A DNA stretch of 64,000 bases from Novilysobacter antarcticus (GTDB lineage: Bacteria > Pseudomonadota > Gammaproteobacteria > Xanthomonadales > Xanthomonadaceae): the NCBI RefSeq assembly GCF_019802285.1, contig NZ_JAIEUJ010000002.1:62001-126000 (forward strand). The letters run 5' to 3'. Of this stretch, positions 54,932 to 62,874 are shown in pieces. The translations under genes were made by a program, and so were the position numbers. Numbering within the stretch: position 1 is the stretch's first letter; the number at the start of each line of letters is the position of its first letter. The notes beneath the pieces are model-generated. The model made no database searches. It worked only from the letters and a program-made list of their open reading frames with translations, and had not been told where the DNA came from.

Positions 54932-55966
54932 ATGGGGAAGAAGACAAAGACGGCAAGACTGCTTGCGGCACCCGGCCTGCGCCGGGTGTTGTCGACTGCG
55001 CTTCCGTGGGAGGGGGTGCTCATCCTCAACTACCATCGGGTGGGCGATGGCAGCCGGTCGATCCACGACCGCGATCTATGGAGCGCGTCCAGCGAGGCGT
55101 TCGACGCCCAGCTGGCGTTCCTCAAGACCCACAGTGACGTCATCGGGCTGGACGACATAGAGTCCGCGCTTTCGCGGCGGGGCAGCCGCCATGTCGCAAT
55201 CACCTTTGACGACGGCTATCTGGACAACTACGAGCTGGCCTACCCGCTGCTGCGCAAGCATCGTCTTCCCGCTGCCTTTTTCATCGCTACCGGGTTCATC
55301 GACGAGCCCTGCCTGCCGTGGTGGGATGAGATCGCCATGCTGGTCCGCACCACCACCGTGGGACAGCTGGATCTTCCCGAATGGATACCCGGTCCGCTGC
55401 TGCTGCGCCCCGGCGAGCGTGCCGGCGTGATCCGTGCATTGCTCAGCGCCTACAAGGCGGCGCCTGGCGAGGAGGCGGCCCGCTTGCTCGACAGCCTGCG
55501 CGAACAGGCGCGGTGCGGATCCAACGTCGCGCCCGTCGCAAAGCACTGGATGGACTGGAAGATGATCCGCGACATGGCCGCAAACGGCATGACCATCGGC
55601 GGCCACACCGTCCACCATCCTGTCCTGTCCCGACGCTCGCTGGCGCAACAGCGCGCGGAAATCTCCGGCTGCGCGGCGCGGCTGCGTGCGGAACTGGGCC
55701 AAACGATGGACTACTTCGCCTACCCGGTTGGCAGCCCGGACGCATTTGATGAGCGCACCCGTCAGTGCCTGCAGGACGCCGGCGTACGACTGGCGTTCTC
55801 CTACTACGGCGGAATCGCCACCCGCAACTCGCCCCGCTACGACATCCCGCGGGTCGCCGTCGCGGCACGGATGGAAAACCACCTGTTCCGGGCGATGGCG
55901 GCACTTCCCCAGTTTTTCTGCCGCAGGAGCGATGGCCTCGCGGAAAGTGTGGAACCATCGCTATGA
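54932..55966 (+). CDS. Polysaccharide deacetylase (NodB family)
   Basis: A 344-residue carbohydrate esterase 4-like protein. The NodB motifs are present: VLILNYHRVGDG near residue 33, TFDDGYLDNY with the catalytic and metal aspartates D93 and D94, and GGHTVHHPVLSRRS with the metal-binding HxxxH. FAYPVGSPDAF follows. It removes acetyl groups from N-acetyl sugars of the polymer or its precursor. No signal peptide is clear, so it may act in the cytoplasm. Its stop overlaps the ATG of the J-domain gene. Confidence 0.92.
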   Translation: MGKKTKTARLLAAPGLRRVLSTALPWEGVLILNYHRVGDGSRSIHDRDLWSASSEAFDAQLAFLKTHSDVIGLDDIESALSRRGSRHVAITFDDGYLDNYELAYPLLRKHRLPAAFFIATGFIDEPCLPWWDEIAMLVRTTTVGQLDLPEWIPGPLLLRPGERAGVIRALLSAYKAAPGEEAARLLDSLREQARCGSNVAPVAKHWMDWKMIRDMAANGMTIGGHTVHHPVLSRRSLAQQRAEISGCAARLRAELGQTMDYFAYPVGSPDAFDERTRQCLQDAGVRLAFSYYGGIATRNSPRYDIPRVAVAARMENHLFRAMAALPQFFCRRSDGLAESVEPSL

Positions 55967-56730
55967 ACTGCGATACGGACTTCCTGCAGCTGTATCGGCA
56001 GTTGCGAATACAGCCCGGCTGCAGCCTGCCGGCGTTCAAGCAGGCCTACCGACGGCGGGTGCGTGAACTGCATCCGGACCGGATGTCGGGCGCACAGGAC
56101 AGTTCGGAAAGGCTCAAGGAATTGAACCTGGACTACGCAGCGGCACTCGCGTTCCATCGGCACTATGGCCGGCTTCCCGGAGCGGTTCCCGAATCACGGG
56201 CGCGTTTTTCCCCGCCACCACCCAGGTCCGAGCGAACGGTGCAAATCCGCCGGCGTCCACGGTCTTCGATTCCCTACGACCCGCCCAACCGCTGGCTTTT
56301 GCTGGTGTTCAGCCTGGTGGCGGTCATTCCGCTGTACACCCTGCTCCCCAGCCAGGGCATCGACGCCACCAGGACCGCACCTGAGGCATCCGTCGCTTTC
56401 GGCAATCCGGCGGGAATCGCGCCGACCTTCATCGAGCTGGGCATGGAACCAGACAGCGTCTCTGCGCTTCTGGGTCCGCCGGTCATCAACGCCGACGATG
56501 CGGAGCACTGGTTCTACGGGCCTTCCTGGATCCGTTTCGAGTGCGGCGAGGTGGTGGAATGGCACAGCTCGGTGCTGCGTCCGCTGCCGGTAGCCGATTC
56601 GCGCCGGGCTTCCCTGACCCGGGATCGCCCGCCCGAGCGGCGGGCCAGGCGGTGCACGGCAAAGCCGCGGCGTGCCTCCAGCTCCCGACCGGCCGACGCA
56701 CTCGTCGCGCCTCGCTCCGGGGTCGCCTGA
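55963..56730 (+). CDS. J-domain membrane protein with BamE-like C-terminal domain
   Basis: A 255-residue protein. Residues 1-70 form a J domain with the HPD motif at 37-39 (VRELHPDRMSG), the part that stimulates DnaK. One membrane helix follows (111-128, WLLLVFSLVAVIPLYTLL). The part at 157-205 (IELGMEPDSVSALLGPP, AEHWFYGPSWIRFECGEVVEW) resembles the SmpA/OmlA/BamE fold. The tail is basic. The N-terminus in the cytoplasm would recruit DnaK at the membrane, and the rest would face the periplasm. It is coupled by ATGA to the deacetylase and precedes the amidotransferase by two bases. Role unknown. Confidence 0.75.
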   Translation: MNCDTDFLQLYRQLRIQPGCSLPAFKQAYRRRVRELHPDRMSGAQDSSERLKELNLDYAAALAFHRHYGRLPGAVPESRARFSPPPPRSERTVQIRRRPRSSIPYDPPNRWLLLVFSLVAVIPLYTLLPSQGIDATRTAPEASVAFGNPAGIAPTFIELGMEPDSVSALLGPPVINADDAEHWFYGPSWIRFECGEVVEWHSSVLRPLPVADSRRASLTRDRPPERRARRCTAKPRRASSSRPADALVAPRSGVA

Positions 56731-56732
56731 GC

Positions 56733-58724
56733 ATGTGCGGCCTGGCCGGATACCTCGGTCACCCGGCGGGCATCGGGGAGGAGCGCGCGACCCTCGAGGC
56801 GATGATCGGCACGCTGCGGCACCGCGGGCCGGACGGATTCGGCTTCCATCTGGATGCGGGCATCGGCCTCGCCCACGCCCGCCTGTCGATCATCGACATG
56901 GCCACCGGCGCGCAGCCGATCCACAACCCCGGACGCACCGTGTGGACCGTGTTCAACGGCGAGATCTTCAACTACCTCGAGCTGCGCGAGGAGCTGGAAG
57001 CAAAGGGGCATCGCTTCTACACCCGCTCCGACACCGAAGTGATCGTGCATCTCTACGACCGCTACGGCGATGACTTCGTCCAGCATCTCAACGGCCAGTT
57101 CGCCATCGCGCTGTGGGACGCAACGCGGCAGCGACTGGTCCTCGCCCGCGACCGCTTCGGCATCCGCCCGCTGTACTACACCCGGGCCCGCAACGCGCTG
57201 TGGTTCGCCTCCGAGATGAAGGCGCTGTTCGCCGCCGTCCCGGAGCAAGCGCGGCTGTGCCCGCGCGGCTTGATCCAGACCTTCAGCTACTGGGCGCCAC
57301 TGGATCCCGATACCGCCTACGAGGACGTCTACAGCCTGCCGCCGGGCCATCTGATGACCGTCGAAGCGGACGGTCGCAACACCGTTCGCCGCTACTGGGA
57401 CTGGGATTTCCCGGATGCCCGGCAAGCCGGTAAGCCGCCCGAATGGCGAAACATCGATGAGGCTGCAGCGGAGCTGCGCGAGCGTCTGATCGCCGCCATC
57501 CGCCTGCAGTTGCGCGCGGACGTCCCGGTCGGCGCCTATCTCAGCGGTGGTCTGGACTCCTCGGGCATCGTCGCCCTGATCCGCACCTTCACCGACACCC
57601 CGGTGCGCACCTTCTCGGTCGCCTTCGACCAGCCCGAGTTCGACGAGAGCGCCCATCAACAGGCGATGGTGCGCCACCTGGGCACCGAGCACAGCACGCT
57701 TCGCGTGGGCGCGGCTGACATCGGCGCGGCGTTCCCGCGCTTCGTGGCCCACACCGAGACCCCGGTCCTGCGCACCGCCGGCGTACCGTTGATGCTGCTC
57801 GCCAAAATGGTCCGCGAGCAGTGCTACAAGGTGGTGCTTACCGGCGAAGGTGCCGATGAGGTGTTCGGCGGCTACGACCTGTTCAAGGAAGCCAAGGTGC
57901 GTCGATTCTGGGCCCGTCAGCCGGAATCCAGATTGCGTCCCAGGCTGCTCGGTCGTCTGTACGGCTATCTGGAAAACTCCCCCGCGGCCAACCCGGCCCT
58001 GGCAGCGGCGTTCTTCGGCCAGGGACTGCAGCACATTGATCGCCCCGTGTTTGCCCACGTTCCGCGATGGACCACCTCGCAAAGGGCGCTGTCCTTCCTG
58101 TCGCCCGAGCTGCGTGCCGCTGCCGGGAACTGGGATGCCCTCGCCTTCGCCGAATCCCACCTGCCGGAAAACATCATGGACTGGGCTCCGCTCGCCCGCG
58201 ACCAGTACGTGGAGGCCAAGACCCTGCTCGCCGGCTACCTCCTTTCCAGCCAGGGCGATCGAGCGGCAACCGCGCATTCCATCGAAGGCCGCTTTCCGTA
58301 CCTGGACCACACCGTGGTCGAGTTTGCCAACCGCCTGCCACCGGCGTGGAAGATCCAGGGGCTCACCGAGAAGGCCATCCTGCGCAAGGCACTGGGCGAC
58401 CTGCTCCCCGCCGATATCGCGTCGCGCACCAAACAGCCCTACCGCGCACCCGACAGCCAGAGCTTCTTCGTCAACGGCCAGCCACTGGACTATGTCCAGG
58501 CGCTGTTCGACCCGGCCCATCTGCGCGCCACGGGTTTGTTCGATAGCGCCGCAGTGTCGCGGCTGTTTGCCAAGGCGCGCGCGGGCAAGGTCACCGGCTT
58601 CGCCGACAACCAGGCCTTCGTCGGCATCCTGTCGACTCTGCTGCTGGACCAGCAGCGGCCACGCGGTCACGAACCCGAGTGGAAGCCGCAAAACGATCGT
58701 TCCCACTACCCACTAACCGCGTGA
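56733..58724 (+). CDS. asnB: Glutamine-hydrolysing asparagine synthase-like amidotransferase
   Basis: A 663-residue AsnB-family enzyme. The glutaminase half begins MCGLAGYLGHPAG with catalytic Cys2 and has RHRGPDGFG, ARLSIIDMATG, VFNGEIFNYLELR and SDTEVIVHLYD. The synthetase half has the PPi loop GAYLSGGLDSSGIVAL and VLTGEGADEVFGGYDLF. Such amidotransferases are regular members of exosortase-A polysaccharide loci, where the acceptor is thought to be a polysaccharide component or side group. The ATG lies two bases after the J-domain gene stop. Confidence 0.93.
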   Translation: MCGLAGYLGHPAGIGEERATLEAMIGTLRHRGPDGFGFHLDAGIGLAHARLSIIDMATGAQPIHNPGRTVWTVFNGEIFNYLELREELEAKGHRFYTRSDTEVIVHLYDRYGDDFVQHLNGQFAIALWDATRQRLVLARDRFGIRPLYYTRARNALWFASEMKALFAAVPEQARLCPRGLIQTFSYWAPLDPDTAYEDVYSLPPGHLMTVEADGRNTVRRYWDWDFPDARQAGKPPEWRNIDEAAAELRERLIAAIRLQLRADVPVGAYLSGGLDSSGIVALIRTFTDTPVRTFSVAFDQPEFDESAHQQAMVRHLGTEHSTLRVGAADIGAAFPRFVAHTETPVLRTAGVPLMLLAKMVREQCYKVVLTGEGADEVFGGYDLFKEAKVRRFWARQPESRLRPRLLGRLYGYLENSPAANPALAAAFFGQGLQHIDRPVFAHVPRWTTSQRALSFLSPELRAAAGNWDALAFAESHLPENIMDWAPLARDQYVEAKTLLAGYLLSSQGDRAATAHSIEGRFPYLDHTVVEFANRLPPAWKIQGLTEKAILRKALGDLLPADIASRTKQPYRAPDSQSFFVNGQPLDYVQALFDPAHLRATGLFDSAAVSRLFAKARAGKVTGFADNQAFVGILSTLLLDQQRPRGHEPEWKPQNDRSHYPLTA

Positions 58725-58731
58725 AACCACC

Positions 58732-59043
58732 ATGACGACCACAATGACACACAGGGATTCCATCGTTGATCTGCTGCATCGCGCGATCGATTCGATCAAC
58801 GCGCAACTGCCGACTGCAAAGAAGATGGCGAAGTCCCCGGACTTCCCGCTTATCGGCCCCCACAGCAGCGTCGAGTCGCTGACCCTGATGAGCTTCATCG
58901 TGGATGCCGAGGAGCGGATCCACGACGAGCTTGGGGTCGAATTGGTGCTCTCGGACCACATCGGGCTGCCGCTGGAGCAAAACCCGTTCAGGACGCTGGA
59001 CAGCCTCGCCAGCGACCTTGCCATGCGGCTCGATCCGCGTTGA
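58732..59043 (+). CDS. Acyl carrier protein-like (second of two)
   Basis: A 103-residue carrier protein. The probable phosphopantetheine site is Ser49 in GPHSSVESLTLMSFI, with ES instead of the usual DS. The helix VDAEERIHDELGVELVL follows, as in carriers of the FkbH type. It is adjacent to the FkbH-like gene at 59073, the classic partner that loads a glyceryl group onto a carrier protein. It lies seven bases after the amidotransferase stop. Confidence 0.8.
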   Translation: MTTTMTHRDSIVDLLHRAIDSINAQLPTAKKMAKSPDFPLIGPHSSVESLTLMSFIVDAEERIHDELGVELVLSDHIGLPLEQNPFRTLDSLASDLAMRLDPR

Positions 59044-59072
59044 CCGGCAGGCAAGGGAGCAAACGACCAGCC

Positions 59073-60785
59073 ATGCCCGACCAGACCGCCCAGGCCACCC
59101 ACTGCCAGGTGATATCGGACTTCAATGCCCAGATTCTCGTGAACTACCTGGAGGCAGGGTCGCTGGGACCGGAACTTACCGCCGCTGCCGCCCCTTTCGG
59201 CCAGGTTGCGCAGACGCTGCGGGATCCCGACAGTCCGGCCTGGCATCCCATGCCCGATTGCACGGTGCTGTGGACACAGCCGCAAGCCGTGGTTCCGTTG
59301 TTTTCGGAGGTGTTGAGCTTCGGCGATTTCAGCACCCCGGACCTGCTCGCCCAGGTGGACGAATACGCGGCCCTGGTGGCGCGCGCCGCAGAGCGCAGCA
59401 GGATGGTCCTGGTTCCCACCTGGGCGGCGCCCGCGGCGGACCGGGGCTGGGGAATGCTTGATTACCGCAGCGACCTGGGTATCCAGGCCGCACTGCTCCG
59501 CATGAACCTGCGTCTGGCTGAGCGCCTGGAGGCGCACGGCAACGTCTACGTCCTTGATACGCAACGATGGTTGCTTGCCGCCGGGCCACGGGCACATGCG
59601 CCAAAGCTCTGGTTCATGGGCAAGGTGCCGTTCGGCAACGAGGTGTTCGCCGAGGCCGCACGCGACGTTGCCGCCGCAATCACCGCCCTTCGCGGTGGCA
59701 CGCGCAAATTGATCGTGGTCGATCTGGACAACACCCTGTGGGGCGGCGTCGTCGGAGACATTGGCTGGGAGAATCTGCTCCTGGGCGGCCATGACCAGGC
59801 CGGTGAGGCGTTCGTGGAGTTCCAGCAGGCGCTCAAGGCCATGACCCGGCGCGGCATCGTTCTGGCCATCGCCAGCAAGAACACCGAAGCTGTGGCGCTG
59901 GAAGCCATACGAAGTCATCCCGAGATGTGCCTGCGGGCGGAGGACTTTGCCGGGTGGCGGATCAACTGGCAGGACAAGGCGCAGAACATCGCCGATCTCG
60001 CCAGCGAACTGCAGATCGGCCTGCAGTCGGTCGTGTTCCTGGACGACAACCCGGTGGAACGCGAGCGCGTACGCTTGGCCCTGCCCGAGGTCCTGGTGCC
60101 CGAGTGGCCCAAGGACCCGATGCTGTACGCGCAGGCCCTGCGCAAGCTGAACTGCTTCGATGTCCTGCAGCGGACCGGGGAGGATTCGGTGCGGACCGGT
60201 TTCTACCAGGCCCAGCGGCACCGACAAGCGGAGCGACTGGAAGCCGGCGACCTCGAGGCCTGGCTGGAGGGCCTTGCCACCACGGTCGTGGTCGAGCCGG
60301 TATCAAGCGCCAACCTGACCCGGGTCGTCCAGCTGCTCAACAAGACCAACCAGATGAACCTGCGCACCCGCCGCCTGACCGAGCACGAAGCCCGGCAATG
60401 GACCGCGCAACCGGGTAACCACATGTGGGCGTTCCGCGTCAGCGACCGCCTGGGTGATTCGGGCATCACCGGGATCGCCGGTGTCTCGATCGACGGCGAC
60501 ACCTGCACGGTGGCCGACTACGTCCTCAGCTGCAGGGTCATGGGCAGGAAGCTGGAGGAAACGCTGCTCGCGTGGATCGTCGACCGGGCGCGGGAGATGG
60601 GGGCACGCGAAGTGGTCATGGAAGTGCTGCCGACCGCCAAAAATGCCCCGTGCCTCGAGTTCCTGCGCCGGTCCGGGCTGGACGGTCACGCCGAGCCGCG
60701 TTTTGCGTTTTCCACCACCCATGCCTACCCGCTCCCCAAGGCGATCACCCTCGTCCGGGGCAACCCGCAGGACGTGCAGCTATGA
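59073..60785 (+). CDS. FkbH-like HAD-IIIC protein with GNAT-like C-terminus
   Basis: A 570-residue protein. An N-terminal SGNH-like part is followed by a HAD domain with the nucleophile motif LIVVDLDNTLWGGVVGD (D217 and D219), VFLDDNPVERERVR and ASKNTEAVA. A C-terminal acyltransferase-like domain follows (from about residue 400; LLNKTNQMNLRTRRLTEHEA is the family signature). FkbH-type proteins form glyceryl-carrier from 1,3-bisphosphoglycerate (family knowledge). Next to the carrier protein this suggests loading of a three-carbon unit; the substrate here is inferred. A TTG at 59040 overlapping the carrier stop is an alternative start. Confidence 0.88.
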   Translation: MPDQTAQATHCQVISDFNAQILVNYLEAGSLGPELTAAAAPFGQVAQTLRDPDSPAWHPMPDCTVLWTQPQAVVPLFSEVLSFGDFSTPDLLAQVDEYAALVARAAERSRMVLVPTWAAPAADRGWGMLDYRSDLGIQAALLRMNLRLAERLEAHGNVYVLDTQRWLLAAGPRAHAPKLWFMGKVPFGNEVFAEAARDVAAAITALRGGTRKLIVVDLDNTLWGGVVGDIGWENLLLGGHDQAGEAFVEFQQALKAMTRRGIVLAIASKNTEAVALEAIRSHPEMCLRAEDFAGWRINWQDKAQNIADLASELQIGLQSVVFLDDNPVERERVRLALPEVLVPEWPKDPMLYAQALRKLNCFDVLQRTGEDSVRTGFYQAQRHRQAERLEAGDLEAWLEGLATTVVVEPVSSANLTRVVQLLNKTNQMNLRTRRLTEHEARQWTAQPGNHMWAFRVSDRLGDSGITGIAGVSIDGDTCTVADYVLSCRVMGRKLEETLLAWIVDRAREMGAREVVMEVLPTAKNAPCLEFLRRSGLDGHAEPRFAFSTTHAYPLPKAITLVRGNPQDVQL

Positions 60786-61732
60786 ACACGGAAGCCGCAC
60801 TCGCACAGGTCCGGTGGCCGGACGGATACCGCTTCGCTTTTAGTATTTTCGATGACACCGATCGGAGCACGCTAGACAACGCGCCGCCCATATATGCGTT
60901 GTTGCGCGACCTGGGAATGCGAACCACCAAGTCGGTGTGGCCACTGCCGGGCACGCGTGCGCCCAGCGTCGTCGGCGGCTCGACCTGCGGCGATCCCGCC
61001 TATCTGGCCTGGGTGCAGCAGTTGCAGCGCGAAGGCTTCGAAATCGGACTGCACAACGTCACCTTCCACAGCTCCACACGGGAGGAAGTGCGCACCGGCC
61101 TGGAACGGTTTGCGGAATTCTTCGGCCATCCGCCCCGGTCCCTGGCCACCCACACCGACTGCCGCGATGGCATGTACTGGGGCAATGCGCGCGTCAGCAA
61201 CAGCCACCGCCTGCTGTACGACGTCCTGACGCGCTTTCGCCAGCGCGATTTCGGCGGCCATGTCGACGGCGGCCCCCACTTCTGGGGCGACCTTTGCCAG
61301 GCGCAGGTGGACTACGTCCGCAACTTCACCTTTCCCGGATTGAACACCCTCAAATCGTGCCCTTGGATGCCCTATTTCGATCCCGACCGCCCTTGGGCAA
61401 ACGCATGGTTCGCCTCCTCGGAAGGCGCGGATTGCACGCGGTTCAACAACGCCCTCTCGGAGGCCGCGCAGGACGAACTGGTGGAGGAAGGCGGCGCGTG
61501 CATCATGTACACGCATTTCGGCAAGGGGTTCTGCACGGACGGCGCCATCAACCGCCGCTTCGTTGAACTGATGACCCGGCTGTCAGCGCGGGGCGGCTGG
61601 TTCGTCCCGGTCTCTTCCCTGCTCGACCACATCGCCGCCACCCGCGGCGGTGTCCATCCCTTGGCGCGGCACGAGCGCGGCCGGCTTGAGCGTCGCTGGC
61701 TGGCGCACAAGCTCGCCCACGGCACGTCCTGA
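60782..61732 (+). CDS. Polysaccharide deacetylase-like protein
   Basis: A 316-residue protein with the NodB-like aspartates in FAFSIFDDTDRST (D24 and D25) and GLHNVTFHSSTREE, where the histidines are H91 and H96 (HxxxxH rather than the usual HxxxH). The later GGHVDGGPHFWGD and IMYTHFGKGF supply further possible metal ligands. It resembles NodB enzymes, but with altered spacing it may be a non-canonical deacetylase. Its ATG overlaps the FkbH-like stop (ATGA). Confidence 0.78.
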   Translation: MNTEAALAQVRWPDGYRFAFSIFDDTDRSTLDNAPPIYALLRDLGMRTTKSVWPLPGTRAPSVVGGSTCGDPAYLAWVQQLQREGFEIGLHNVTFHSSTREEVRTGLERFAEFFGHPPRSLATHTDCRDGMYWGNARVSNSHRLLYDVLTRFRQRDFGGHVDGGPHFWGDLCQAQVDYVRNFTFPGLNTLKSCPWMPYFDPDRPWANAWFASSEGADCTRFNNALSEAAQDELVEEGGACIMYTHFGKGFCTDGAINRRFVELMTRLSARGGWFVPVSSLLDHIAATRGGVHPLARHERGRLERRWLAHKLAHGTS

Positions 61733-61741
61733 GGTCTGCGG

Positions 61742-62854
61742 GTGGCTATCGAATCCTACGGCGAGCACCACGAGGCGGCGGTCGCCTGCTTCAACCAGCG
61801 CATGCGCGCGGGCGGCTCGGCATTCAAGTTCCCGGCCTCGTGCGACATTCCCTGGCCGCCGAAGTCCCCCGGCCGGCCGACCTACATGGAGGGCTTCGTG
61901 GCGCTTGACGGCGATGTCGTGCGCGGCGGCTACCTGATCAAGCACCAGCCCTTCGCACTCAACGGCACCGTGGTGGAAGACCTCAAGAACCTCCAGCTGC
62001 CCTTGTCGGAGGGAAGCATCGATACCGCGTTCAGTGGCGTGAGCATCGAGATCCTGACCAACGCGATGCGGCGTCACCGGAAGCTGTACGCGCTGGGCAT
62101 GGGAGGGATCCACACCCCGCTCCCCACCGTGCTGGCAAGCATGGGCTGGAGCGCCGAGCTGGTGCCGTTCTTCTTTCGGGTGGTGCGGCCGCCGGCGTTC
62201 CTGCGCAACATCCGCACCCTGCGGGTCACCAACGCACGGCGAAAGGCTCTGGACGTTGCCGCGGCCACCGGGGTTGCGGGGATCGGCATCAAGCTGTTGC
62301 ACAGTGCCCTGGCGAGATCGGCCTGGAGATTCCGGGCGGTCAAGGTGGATGTTGTGGAGCGGTTCGACGACTGGGCCGACGCAATCTGGCGGTCCGCGCT
62401 GGACAGTTACGCATTGATCGCCCTGCGCGATGCGGACGGCTTGAACACCCTGTACCCCACGACCAACCCGAAGCCGATCCGTCTGCGGGTGTCACGTGCA
62501 GGCCGCGACCTCGGCTGGGCCGTCGTTTTCGATACGCGCCTGGTCAACCACAAGCAGTTCGACAACATGCGGCTGGGAACCATCGTCGACTGCCTCGCCC
62601 TCCCGGGAGAAGAAGCTGCGGTGGTCTGCGCCGCCACCCGCCATCTGCGGGCACGTGGCGTCGACCTGATCGTCAGCAACCAGTCCCACGCGGCATGGTG
62701 CAAAGCACTACGTGGCAGCGGATTTCTGCCCGGTCCGTCCAACTACGGGTTCATGGCGTCCAAGGCGCTGGCATCCGCGCTGTCGCCCTGGAAGGAAAAC
62801 CTCAGTCGTGTGCACATGACTCGTGGCGACGGTGACGGTCCCATCCACATCTGA
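61742..62854 (+). CDS. GNAT-like acyltransferase
   Basis: A 370-residue protein of the GNAT-type fold. Features include MAIESYGEHHEAAVACFNQRM, SIEILTNAMRRHRKLYALGMGG, a long middle part with LRVTNARRKALD, and AAVVCAATRHLRARGVDLIVSNQSHAAW at the end. The start is GTG 61742 with GAGG seven bases upstream. It probably transfers an acyl group within the same pathway as the carrier and FkbH genes just upstream. It ends 20 bases from the convergent ligase. Confidence 0.75.
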   Translation: MAIESYGEHHEAAVACFNQRMRAGGSAFKFPASCDIPWPPKSPGRPTYMEGFVALDGDVVRGGYLIKHQPFALNGTVVEDLKNLQLPLSEGSIDTAFSGVSIEILTNAMRRHRKLYALGMGGIHTPLPTVLASMGWSAELVPFFFRVVRPPAFLRNIRTLRVTNARRKALDVAAATGVAGIGIKLLHSALARSAWRFRAVKVDVVERFDDWADAIWRSALDSYALIALRDADGLNTLYPTTNPKPIRLRVSRAGRDLGWAVVFDTRLVNHKQFDNMRLGTIVDCLALPGEEAAVVCAATRHLRARGVDLIVSNQSHAAWCKALRGSGFLPGPSNYGFMASKALASALSPWKENLSRVHMTRGDGDGPIHI

Positions 62855-62874
62855 GCGCCTTCCGTTGCGCCCTG

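Noticed and set aside
56514-58706. Minus-strand frame of 730 codons
   Set aside because: It is entirely antisense to the amidotransferase with intact catalytic motifs; no recognisable family features.
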